From Veillonella parvula (lineage in GTDB: Bacteria > Bacillota > Negativicutes > Veillonellales > Veillonellaceae): 12,217 nt of DNA. The notes below the pieces were generated by a model that did not search any database, was not told the origin of the DNA, and saw only the letters and a program-made list of their open reading frames with translations. A program made the position numbers and the translations under genes. The DNA lies in the NCBI GenBank assembly GCA_947096075.1, contig CAMUQE010000051.1, positions 1 to 12,217 of the forward strand, read 5' to 3'. Shown here one piece after another: positions 6,389 through 12,217 of the stretch (within the stretch, counting starts at the first letter, position 1; each line of letters starts with the position of its first letter).

Positions 6389-6718
6389 ATGGCAATTACA
6401 GCAATTACTAGTGTACAAGAATTTGATGAGAAAGTGCTTGGCGCTAAAGGTTTAGCTATTGTTGATTTTTGGGCTGGTTGGTGCGAACCTTGTACCGTTA
6501 TGCGTCCAGAGATTGAAGATGTAGCAGAGCGTTTAAAAGGTCAAGTAGAATTCTTTAGTGTTGATGCAGAAGATAAAAATCTTCGCGGTATTTTGTTAAA
6601 AGAAGATGTTGATGGTATTCCATCTTTAGTATTCTTCCGAGATGGCAAAATGCTTGATTCCCTTGTGGGCTATAAAAAAGCGGATGTGCTTGAGTCCCTA
6701 ATCAAGGAAGTTATCTAA
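6389..6718 (+). CDS. Thioredoxin (WCEPC active site)
   Basis: This 109-aa protein is a single thioredoxin domain, a cytoplasmic dithiol-disulfide oxidoreductase with no signal peptide. The active site is W31-C32-E33-P34-C35 after VDFWAG (25-30); the cis-proline loop is DGIPS (P78), followed by LVFFRDGK and a C-terminal helix. The length fits a classical thioredoxin. The residue between the cysteines and Pro is Glu instead of the usual Gly of WCGPC, which may shift redox potential or partner choice. AGGAGA (6378-6383) sits 5 nt before the ATG. A strong terminator follows, so it is transcribed separately from the hydrogenase operon, although it lies directly upstream of it. Confidence 0.93.
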   Translation: MAITAITSVQEFDEKVLGAKGLAIVDFWAGWCEPCTVMRPEIEDVAERLKGQVEFFSVDAEDKNLRGILLKEDVDGIPSLVFFRDGKMLDSLVGYKKADVLESLIKEVI

Positions 6719-6757
6719 TTTATTGATAACTATTAATTCGTAATAAATAAAATAAGG

Positions 6758-6799
6758 CTGTATATAAGAAAAATAAATTTCTTGTATACAGTTTTTTTT
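6758..6799 (+). terminator. Intrinsic terminator after the thioredoxin gene
   Basis: A 14-bp stem (arms 6758-6771 and 6778-6791, one G-T wobble) with a 6-nt loop is followed by eight T residues (6792-6799). It is a textbook Rho-independent terminator and insulates the hydrogenase operon from upstream transcription. Confidence 0.92.
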
Positions 6800-6831
6800 G
6801 CTTAAATTTTATAGTTTTCACAAATATTAAG

Positions 6832-6840
6832 TGATATAAT
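6832..6840 (+). promoter_or_regulatory. Candidate extended -10 promoter of the hydrogenase operon
   Basis: TG-A-TATAAT is a perfect -10 (6835-6840) with the extended TGn element. There is no convincing -35 at 17-bp spacing. Transcription from about 6847 would give a leader of about 144 nt containing both FNR-like palindromes. Confidence 0.5.
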
Positions 6841-6854
6841 AAAATAGTAAAAAT

Positions 6855-6868
6855 ATGATTGTTATCAT
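6855..6868. promoter_or_regulatory. FNR/CRP-like operator, site 1
   Basis: ATGAT-TGTT-ATCAT, a perfect palindrome of 5-bp arms around a 4-bp spacer; one more outer pair (T6854/A6869) extends it. Its core TGAT-N4-ATCA is that of the FNR consensus TTGAT-N4-ATCAA. It lies just downstream of the candidate extended -10, so it would repress that promoter or activate another one nearer the gene. Confidence 0.55.
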
Positions 6869-6910
6869 AGCAGTTGAACTTCGTCAAACAGATAGAGTGA
6901 GCTTATAAAA

Positions 6911-6924
6911 ATGATTTCTATCAT
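6911..6924. promoter_or_regulatory. FNR/CRP-like operator, site 2
   Basis: ATGAT-TTCT-ATCAT, with the same arms and spacer length as site 1 and a centre 56 bp downstream of it. Flanking bases are also similar (an A-run before, ATA after), which suggests a duplicated operator. It lies 66 nt upstream of the small-subunit start codon. Confidence 0.55.
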
Positions 6925-6990
6925 AATCGTTGTAGTTTATTAAGTAATATCCATATATTGCGCAAAGTTGTTGTAAGGAGGCTATATTCC

Positions 6991-8130
6991 ATGAAGAATC
7001 GTATAAATAGTTTGTGGACACTCTTCCAAGAGCGCCGTTTGAGTCGACGCACATTTATGAAATCCTGTGTAGCACTCACCGCTATTTTAGGCCTACCACC
7101 AACGATGTTAGACACCGTTGTTAAGGCTGCTGAAACAACTGAATTGCCTACGGTAATTTGGCTACATGGTCATGAATGTACTGGTTGTAGTGAATCTTTC
7201 ATTCGTTCATCCTCTCCATTCACATCTGATGTTATTTTGAACATGATTTCTCTTGAATATGATGATACTTTGTCTGCTGCCTCTGGTGCACCATTAGAGG
7301 AACATCTAGAAAAAATCATCAAAGAAAAAGCTGGTAAATACATCTTGGCCGTTGAAGGTGGTGTGCCACTTGACGAAGATGGTGTTTACTGCACTGTAGG
7401 TGGTCGCACATTTAAACAATCTTTGTTAGAAGCGGCTAAAGGTGCTGCAGCAATCATCGAATATGGTTCTTGTGCTTCTTGGGGCGGTATCCAAGCGGCT
7501 AAACCAAATCCAACAAATACAGTATCTGTATCTTCTGTTGTATCTGGTAAACCAATTATTAAAGTTCCTGGCTGTCCTCCGATTCCAGAGGTTATGACTG
7601 GTGTAGTAATGCACTATGCATTATTCGGTCAAATTCCGCCTCTTGATGCACAAGGTCGTCCTAAACAATTTTATGGCAATCGTATTCACGATACATGCTA
7701 CCGTCGTGCCTTCTTTGACTCTGGTTTATTCGTTGAAAAATTCGACGATGATGCATCCAAATCTGGTTGGTGCTTGTACAAAGTAGGTTGTCGTGGACCT
7801 CAAACATATAATTCTTGTGGTAACTTGCGTTGGTGGAATGGTTTATCCTATCCAATTCAATCCGGTCACGGCTGTATTGGTTGCTCTGAAAAGGGCTTCT
7901 GGGATAATGACGTATTCTATAAACGCTTACCTGACATTCCATTAGCAAATACCATTACAACTGCTGATACAATTGGTACTGTAGCTGCTGTTGGCGCTAC
8001 TACAGCGGTTATTGCGCATGGTGCTGCAACCCTTATTCGCAATAAATATCTTGATATTCAAGAGGAAAAACGCTTGAAAGAACAAGGTTTATGGGATGAA
8101 ACGAAGCATAATAATGGAGGAGGTCACTAA
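6991..8130 (+). CDS. hyaA: [NiFe] hydrogenase small subunit (Tat-exported, membrane-anchored)
   Basis: The electron-transfer subunit of a membrane-bound H2-uptake hydrogenase, 379 aa. I chose ATG 6991 because AAGGAGG (6975-6981) lies 9 nt upstream; a TTG at 6958 is open but has no such site. The twin-arginine signal is SRRTFMK (18-24) with a hydrophobic stretch to about residue 44 and likely cleavage near A46-A47. FeS ligands: proximal C63, C66, C161, C195; distal H233, C236, C261, C267; medial [3Fe-4S] C276, C295, C298. The positions that carry two extra cysteines in O2-tolerant enzymes are G65 (CTGC) and G166 (WGG), so the proximal cluster should be the standard four-cysteine type. A C-terminal helix (about 326-349) anchors it in the membrane with a basic, cytoplasmic tail. 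The stop overlaps the next start (TAATG). Confidence 0.96.
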   Translation: MKNRINSLWTLFQERRLSRRTFMKSCVALTAILGLPPTMLDTVVKAAETTELPTVIWLHGHECTGCSESFIRSSSPFTSDVILNMISLEYDDTLSAASGAPLEEHLEKIIKEKAGKYILAVEGGVPLDEDGVYCTVGGRTFKQSLLEAAKGAAAIIEYGSCASWGGIQAAKPNPTNTVSVSSVVSGKPIIKVPGCPPIPEVMTGVVMHYALFGQIPPLDAQGRPKQFYGNRIHDTCYRRAFFDSGLFVEKFDDDASKSGWCLYKVGCRGPQTYNSCGNLRWWNGLSYPIQSGHGCIGCSEKGFWDNDVFYKRLPDIPLANTITTADTIGTVAAVGATTAVIAHGAATLIRNKYLDIQEEKRLKEQGLWDETKHNNGGGH

Positions 8131-10031
8131 TGAAACGCGTAGTAGTAGATCCGATTTCCCGTATTGAAGGTCATTTACGGGTAGAAATAAAAGTTGATGA
8201 AGCGAGTGGTAAGGTAGAGGACGCATTGTCTTCTGGTACTGCTTGGCGTGGTATCGAGCTCGTTGCAAAAAACCGTGACCCTCGTGATTTATGGGCCTTT
8301 GTACAACGTATTTGTGGCGTATGTACAACAACACATGCGTTAGCATCTTTACGTGCTGTAGAGGATGCATTAGGAATTACGATTCCTAAGAATGCGAACT
8401 ATATCCGCAATATTATGCATAGCTCTTTAGATGTACATGACCATATCGTGCATTTCTATCACTTACATGCTCTTGACTGGGTTAGCCCTGTAGCAGCGCT
8501 TAGTGCAGATCCTGCGAAGACAGCTCAATTACAAAATGAAATTTTAACAACCTATAATGTAGGTGGCTTGGCACCAGCTGAAACGGCATCTAAAGACTCT
8601 GCATACCCTAAAGAGTTCCCTAAAGCGACTACTGCATATTTTGCAGCGATACAACAAAAGGTTAAGAAGATTGTTGAATCTGGTCAGCTGGGCATTTTCG
8701 CTGCTCAATGGTGGGATCATCCTGATTATAATTTGTTGCCACCAGAGGTTCATTTGATGGCCGTATCCCATTACTTGAATATTCTTGATCGTCAACGTGA
8801 TATCGTAATTCCTCACGTTGTATTTGGTGGTAAAAACCCTCACCCGCATTATGTTGTAGGTGGTATGCCATGTTCCATTTCTATGAATGATATGAATGCG
8901 CCTATCAATACAGCACGTCTTGCTGCGGTAGAAGAATCTATTGCATTAGCCAAAGATTTGGTAGATAACTTCTATTTGCCAGATCTTTTAGCAATTGGCA
9001 AGATGTACGTAGAAAAAGGCATGATTGATGGCGGTGGCCTTGCGAAAAAACGGGTTATGTCTTATGGTGACTATCCTGATGATACTTATACAGGTACTTC
9101 CAATGGTGATTACCATAAAAAATGTATCGTTCGCTCTAATGGTGTAGTAGAGAACTTTGCATTAGGTGTAGATAAAGCTACATTTATCCCATTGGAAGGT
9201 AAGGACTTCATGGATCCTCAATACCTTAGTGAAGAGGTTGACCATTCTTGGTTCACATACCCAGATGGTACGAAAACACTTCATCCTATTGATGGTGTTA
9301 CAGATCCTAAATTCACAGGTCCTAAATCTGGTACAAAAGAAAAATGGGAATTCCTTGATGAAGATAAAAAATACTCTTGGATTAAATCTCCAACTTTCAA
9401 AGGTAAAGCTGCAGAGGTTGGTCCATTAGCTAAATATATCGTTGTATATACAAAAGTTAAACAAGGTATTATTAAAGAACCTACTTGGGCAGAAGCTATG
9501 ATTGTTCGTCAAATCGATACAGTATCCCAAGTATTAGGCGTACCTGCACATGTATGGATGACAACTATGGTAGGTCGTACAGCATGTCGTGGTCTTGACG
9601 CACAAGTGGCGGCAAATATTAGCCAATACTTCTTTAATAAACTTGTATCCAATATCAAAAATGGTGATACTGCAGTAGCAGATATGACTAAGTTTGAACC
9701 AAATACATGGGAAAAAGATGCAAAAGGCGTTGGCCTTGTAGATGCTCCTCGTGGTGGTTTGGGCCACTGGATCCACATCAAAGATGGTCGCTCTGCAAAC
9801 TATCAATGTATTGTACCGTCTACATGGAATGCATGTCCTAAGACTGCAGCTAATGAACATGGTGCGTACGAAGATGCCATGATTGATACAAAAGTAAAAA
9901 TTGCAGATAAACCACTTGAGATTTTGAAGGTTATTCACTCCTTCGACCCATGTCTTGCATGTGCAACCCATTTATACAATAAAAAAGGCGAAAAAATCGT
10001 TTCCGTCAATACTGATGCATTGTGTAAATAA
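8130..10031 (+). CDS. hyaB: [NiFe] hydrogenase large (catalytic) subunit
   Basis: This 633-aa subunit binds the Ni-Fe(CN)2CO site where H2 is oxidised. The four Ni ligands are C62 and C65 (RICGVCTTTH, 60-69) and C608 and C611 (DPCLACATH, 606-614). R11-E13 (PISRIEGH) and the internal GGLGHWIHI segment are also conserved. After H614 a 19-residue tail should be removed by the maturation protease encoded downstream. The protein lacks its own signal and would be exported as a folded complex using the small-subunit Tat signal. It is somewhat longer than E. coli HyaB/HybC; the extra length appears to lie in the middle, with many Lys/Asp/Tyr residues (about 305-440). A strong GGAGGAGGT (8116-8124) inside the end of hyaA lies 5 nt before ATG, and the one-base overlap indicates tight coupling. 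Confidence 0.97.
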   Translation: MKRVVVDPISRIEGHLRVEIKVDEASGKVEDALSSGTAWRGIELVAKNRDPRDLWAFVQRICGVCTTTHALASLRAVEDALGITIPKNANYIRNIMHSSLDVHDHIVHFYHLHALDWVSPVAALSADPAKTAQLQNEILTTYNVGGLAPAETASKDSAYPKEFPKATTAYFAAIQQKVKKIVESGQLGIFAAQWWDHPDYNLLPPEVHLMAVSHYLNILDRQRDIVIPHVVFGGKNPHPHYVVGGMPCSISMNDMNAPINTARLAAVEESIALAKDLVDNFYLPDLLAIGKMYVEKGMIDGGGLAKKRVMSYGDYPDDTYTGTSNGDYHKKCIVRSNGVVENFALGVDKATFIPLEGKDFMDPQYLSEEVDHSWFTYPDGTKTLHPIDGVTDPKFTGPKSGTKEKWEFLDEDKKYSWIKSPTFKGKAAEVGPLAKYIVVYTKVKQGIIKEPTWAEAMIVRQIDTVSQVLGVPAHVWMTTMVGRTACRGLDAQVAANISQYFFNKLVSNIKNGDTAVADMTKFEPNTWEKDAKGVGLVDAPRGGLGHWIHIKDGRSANYQCIVPSTWNACPKTAANEHGAYEDAMIDTKVKIADKPLEILKVIHSFDPCLACATHLYNKKGEKIVSVNTDALCK

Positions 10032-10045
10032 AGGGTGGTGGGCTT

Positions 10046-10855
10046 ATGTTAATACATACTGACAAAAAGGCGTACGTCGTATTTAGCTTATGGCTGCGCA
10101 TCTTCCACTGGACTATGGTACTTAGCGTAACAGCTTTATTCTGGACGGGTCTATATATTGGTGACCCAGGTTTTGCTGCCATAACAGGCAATCCGGAGCC
10201 AACCTTTGCAATTGATGGTTGGTTCTCCATGGAAACTATGCGCCGAATTCATTTTGGTGCGGGCGCAATTTTAACATTCTCCTTTATTTTCCGTATTGCC
10301 GCAGGTTTCTTTAACCGTGGTGATAGATTATTACCTAAATTCCGTCAAAAGCGATATTGGTATGGTCTTAAAGAAACTACATTACACTATTTGATGATTC
10401 CTCAAAAACATGAACATCATTGGATTCGTAACTCCTTGGCGAGAACTGCGTATTTAATGGTGTATATCATGTTCTTCTTTGAAATCGTTACAGGTGCTAC
10501 CATGTACTCCATGATAGATCCGAATGGCTTCTTAGGTACTCTTTTGTCTCCTTTAGTGGGCCTATTTGGTGGGGAATATAATATTCATATAATCCATCAT
10601 TACATTGCATGGGGCTTTTTATTCTTCACTATTGTTCATGTGTACATGGCATTCCGAGAAGACGTTATGGAGGAATCTGGTGAGGTATCAGCTATGGTTT
10701 CTGGCATGAAATACTATGCTCACGATCCAATCGATATTGAGGACCTCAACGGTAAACGCAGTCGTGGTGAACGTATTGATAAACCATCCTTCACTACGTA
10801 TCGACCAAGCAATCCTGACGATCCTAAAGAAAGAGAATTAAAGAATGATGACTGA
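10046..10855 (+). CDS. hyaC: [NiFe] hydrogenase b-type cytochrome subunit
   Basis: This 269-aa integral membrane di-heme cytochrome b of the HyaC/HupC family takes electrons from the small subunit and reduces menaquinone. Four hydrophobic helices are visible at about 20-39, 69-89, 134-156 and 183-203. Candidate heme-ligand histidines are H21 (IFHW), H69 (RRIHFG), H184/H185 (IIHHYIAW) and H198 (IVHVYM), in family positions. About 65 hydrophilic residues follow the last helix, longer than in E. coli HyaC (about 235 aa in total). The gene starts 14 nt after hyaB with a GGTGG-type ribosome site, and its end overlaps the protease gene by 11 nt. The presence of a HyaC-type rather than a HybA/HybB pair defines the enzyme as a HyaABC-like uptake hydrogenase. 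Confidence 0.95.
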   Translation: MLIHTDKKAYVVFSLWLRIFHWTMVLSVTALFWTGLYIGDPGFAAITGNPEPTFAIDGWFSMETMRRIHFGAGAILTFSFIFRIAAGFFNRGDRLLPKFRQKRYWYGLKETTLHYLMIPQKHEHHWIRNSLARTAYLMVYIMFFFEIVTGATMYSMIDPNGFLGTLLSPLVGLFGGEYNIHIIHHYIAWGFLFFTIVHVYMAFREDVMEESGEVSAMVSGMKYYAHDPIDIEDLNGKRSRGERIDKPSFTTYRPSNPDDPKERELKNDD

Positions 10856-11426
10856 TACAAGTACTGAATTCATCAGTGGCTTGGAACAATACGCGGACTC
10901 TGAGGGTCCGCGTATTGATTTAAGTAGCCTTTATGATGATGGAAATAATGAAATTGTTCTACTTGGAGTGGGGAATATATTACTTACCGATGAAGGGCTT
11001 GGTGTACATGTTGTAAAAGACATAAAAGAGTCCTTTACTTTCACACCTGCCATTACCATTATTGATGGGGGCACCATGGGGATGGAATTACTGACCTATA
11101 TGAGAGGTATGAAGAAAATTCTTCTCGTAGATGCAATTAATGGAGGGGAACCGCCTGGAACAGTTTATGAGTTCCCTCATAAAGAGTTAGAGCAATATTT
11201 TACTGAGCATATTTCGGTACATGAAGTAGGTATGCAAGATATTTTACGTATCCGTGCCATTCAAGAGGAGCCTCTAGAGGATGCTGTAGTCATTGGTGTA
11301 GAGCCAGAATCCCTTGAGATAGGGTTTGAACCAAGCGAGGTTGTTCAACGGGCTTTACCAGAGGTAAAAGACCGTGTCCTTAATGTACTTCGACAATGGG
11401 GCGTACAAGTAGAACCGAAATTATAA
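10845..11426 (+). CDS. hyaD: Hydrogenase maturation protease (HyaD/HybD family)
   Basis: This 193-aa nickel-dependent endopeptidase should remove the 19-residue C-terminal tail of the large subunit after Ni insertion, locking the active site. The core begins with IVLLGVGNILLTDEGLGVHVV; E50, D96 (LLVDAI) and H126 (SVHEVG) correspond to E16, D62 and H93 of E. coli HybD, with matching spacing. GVEPESLEIG is another family motif. Unlike most relatives, in which the GxGN loop is within the first ten residues, there is an acidic N-terminal extension of about 35 residues. No usable in-frame start exists between the extension and the core except TTG at codon 13, so the extension appears real. The DNA for it contains a perfect 12-bp hairpin (10887-10917). 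The start overlaps hyaC by 11 nt; ATG 10848 is an equivalent start. Confidence 0.94.
   Translation: MMTDTSTEFISGLEQYADSEGPRIDLSSLYDDGNNEIVLLGVGNILLTDEGLGVHVVKDIKESFTFTPAITIIDGGTMGMELLTYMRGMKKILLVDAINGGEPPGTVYEFPHKELEQYFTEHISVHEVGMQDILRIRAIQEEPLEDAVVIGVEPESLEIGFEPSEVVQRALPEVKDRVLNVLRQWGVQVEPKL
10887..10917 (+). repeat. Perfect 12-bp inverted repeat inside the hyaD 5' coding region
   Basis: The arms are CAATACGCGGAC (10887-10898) and GTCCGCGTATTG (10906-10917) with a 7-nt loop (TCTGAGG). It is far more GC-rich than its surroundings in the stem core. No T-run follows, so it is not an ordinary terminator. It starts 43 nt into the protease gene, at the boundary between structural and maturation genes. 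An RNA hairpin that affects mRNA processing, stability or translation is the most likely role; a DNA-binding palindrome is possible. Confidence 0.8.
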
Positions 11427-11496
11427 GTAGTAAAATACTACTCATGAGATACTAGTGATGTAAATCAAATTAGGAAATTCTACTATAGGATAGTAG
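11426..11496. repeat. Two small AT-rich hairpins between hyaD and the HupH-like gene
   Basis: AGTAGTA-AAA-TACTACT (11426-11442) starts at the last base of the hyaD stop codon, and CTACTAT-AGG-ATAGTAG (11480-11496) follows 37 bp later. Each is a perfect 7-bp stem with a 3-nt loop and the two share the TAGTA motif. Neither has a T-run. They may be mRNA 3'-end stabilisers or just AT-rich repeats. Confidence 0.5.
11455..11468. promoter_or_regulatory. FNR/CRP-like operator, site 3 (upstream of the HupH-like gene)
   Basis: GTGAT-GTAA-ATCAA matches FNR consensus TTGAT-N4-ATCAA at 9 of 10 fixed positions. A -10-like TATTAT at 11511-11516 would place the start near 11523, about 61.5 bp from the site centre, the usual class I activation distance. 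This promoter assignment is tentative. Confidence 0.5.
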
Positions 11497-11546
11497 TAAT
11501 GGAATTTTAATATTATTCATATTGTAGTCTTTATATAGGAGTATAT

Positions 11547-11924
11547 ATGATTGAAAATTACAACAATGTAGGGGCTGTATTAAATGAATTGCGTTTAGCT
11601 CTTAAAAACTTGCGTGAGACTGGTGAGACTTATTCTATTTATATTGAAAAAACAGGCCTTACTGAGGAAGAACAAGTGGAAGTATTAGAAACCCTTGGAC
11701 GTGGACATATTACAATTAGTTTTAATGAAACTGATCAACCTGTAGAGTGGTATGAATCTCAATTCTCAGGGATTTGGATTGGTACTTTTAAAAATGGTCG
11801 CGATGATTCAATTTTACATACCGTAGAGGTTGCTAAGTATCCAGTTGTGGCTGGTGCCTATATAGAAGATATGGAAATGGCTGAGGAAGATCTACAATCT
11901 TGGATTGATGCTGCGGGACTATAG
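11547..11924 (+). CDS. Short HupH/HyaF C-terminal-domain protein (hydrogenase accessory)
   Basis: This 125-aa cytoplasmic protein has no signal peptide or membrane helix and is strongly acidic. Its core, TLGRGHITISF (about 49-59), then WYESQFSGIWIG and HTVEVAKYP (about 91-99), resembles the C-terminal domain of the hydrogenase expression/formation proteins HupH/HyaF, in which a G-x-G-x-(V/I)-x-(I/V) strand is followed by an ESxxxGxW motif and an EV-x-x-(I/Y)-P ending. HupH/HyaF proteins are usually about 280 aa with an additional N-terminal domain, which is missing. The start is well supported (AGGAG 11537-11541, 5 nt before ATG), so this is not an obvious truncation by mutation. It follows hyaD by 120 nt and is closed by a terminator. 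A role in small-subunit FeS maturation is inferred from the family and location. Confidence 0.72.
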   Translation: MIENYNNVGAVLNELRLALKNLRETGETYSIYIEKTGLTEEEQVEVLETLGRGHITISFNETDQPVEWYESQFSGIWIGTFKNGRDDSILHTVEVAKYPVVAGAYIEDMEMAEEDLQSWIDAAGL

Positions 11925-11925
11925 C

Positions 11926-11954
11926 AAAAGAGACCCTAGGAAGGGTCTCTTTTT
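11926..11954 (+). terminator. Intrinsic terminator ending the hydrogenase locus
   Basis: A perfect 12-bp stem AAAAGAGACCCT / AGGGTCTCTTTT with an AGGA loop begins one base after the HupH-like gene stop. The A-run on one side and T-run on the other make it bidirectional. Confidence 0.93.
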
Positions 11955-12217
11955 ATGTGGACTTGATTCGAGTTATCGTTAAACATATGAAATAATATTA
12001 TTATAGGAAGCCTCTTAAAATTTTGAATATTTCATTAATAATAAGACGATATAGATAAAATTGTGGGGTTGAACTAATAAAACTATTGATTTTTATATGA
12101 AAATAAAATGAAATCAAGCTCTTTTGGGATGTTTTAAGTTAAAAACGTATTTATAATTTTGATTAATAATCTATAAAATTAGCAATAATCGATATTCCTT
12201 AATATGTTGGTAAAATA
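11955..12217. other. AT-rich intergenic DNA, no gene seen
   Basis: These 263 bases to the window edge are very AT-rich, with stops in all frames and no tRNA-like, repeat or clear promoter signal that I would defend. It is probably the upstream region of a gene beyond the window. Confidence 0.6.

Noticed and set aside
6723..6736. TTGAT-AACT-ATTAA, a one-mismatch FNR-like sequence
   Set aside because: It lies between the thioredoxin stop and its terminator, has no promoter beside it, and the second arm breaks the ATCA core.
6855..6924. Fur, PerR or NikR boxes
   Set aside because: Arm spacing is 4 bp; Fur/PerR 7-1-7 and NikR long-spacer motifs do not fit, while the FNR/CRP spacing does.
6991..8130. 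O2-tolerant hydrogenase small subunit
   Set aside because: Both supernumerary cysteine positions are glycine (G65, G166).
9534..9971. Long open frame on the - strand opposite the hydrogenase large subunit
   Set aside because: It is fully antisense to an unmistakable gene, has no ribosome site or family motif, and is Cys/Thr/His-rich as expected from reading a coding strand backwards.

Overview
The window looks like chromosomal DNA of a low-to-mid-GC, anaerobic diderm Firmicute of the class Negativicutes, most likely Veillonella. This rests on gene order, codon use and a Tat-exported membrane-bound uptake hydrogenase next to Firmicute-type genes (trmK/yqfO pair, dnaG-rpoD operon). The genus is inference; no database search was possible. 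Every gene lies on the + strand.

Left part (1-3752): the 3' end of dnaG (primase) runs into rpoD (housekeeping sigma factor), which ends at a strong hairpin. Next come queD, queE and folE. They make the 7-deazaguanine precursor of queuosine: FolE converts GTP to dihydroneopterin triphosphate, QueD makes carboxytetrahydropterin, and QueE makes 7-carboxy-7-deazaguanine. queC is absent. The queD leader carries an unusual 20-bp-period repeat.

Middle (3766-6799): a tRNA with anticodon CAT, possibly the lysidine-modified tRNA-Ile2, has its own promoter and terminator. It is followed by trmK (tRNA m1A22 methyltransferase), a Nif3/YqfO-family metalloprotein, the class A RNase P RNA gene and a small thioredoxin with a WCEPC active site and its own terminator.

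Right part (6800-11954): a [NiFe] hydrogenase operon. It encodes a Tat-exported small subunit, a large subunit, a di-heme cytochrome b and a maturation protease, followed after a 120-nt gap by a short protein that looks like only the C-terminal domain of the HupH/HyaF accessory family. The enzyme should oxidise periplasmic H2 and pass electrons through three FeS clusters and cytochrome b to menaquinone. The small subunit lacks the two extra cysteines of O2-tolerant enzymes. The last 263 bases are AT-rich with no recognisable gene.

The best candidates for new biology are regulatory. Three TGAT-N4-ATCA (FNR/CRP-like) palindromes, the only ones I found by eye in the window, all lie in hydrogenase intergenic DNA. 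A perfect 12-bp inverted repeat with a 7-nt loop sits inside the 5' coding region of the protease gene. I saw no CRISPR array, insertion sequence, prophage gene or defence system.
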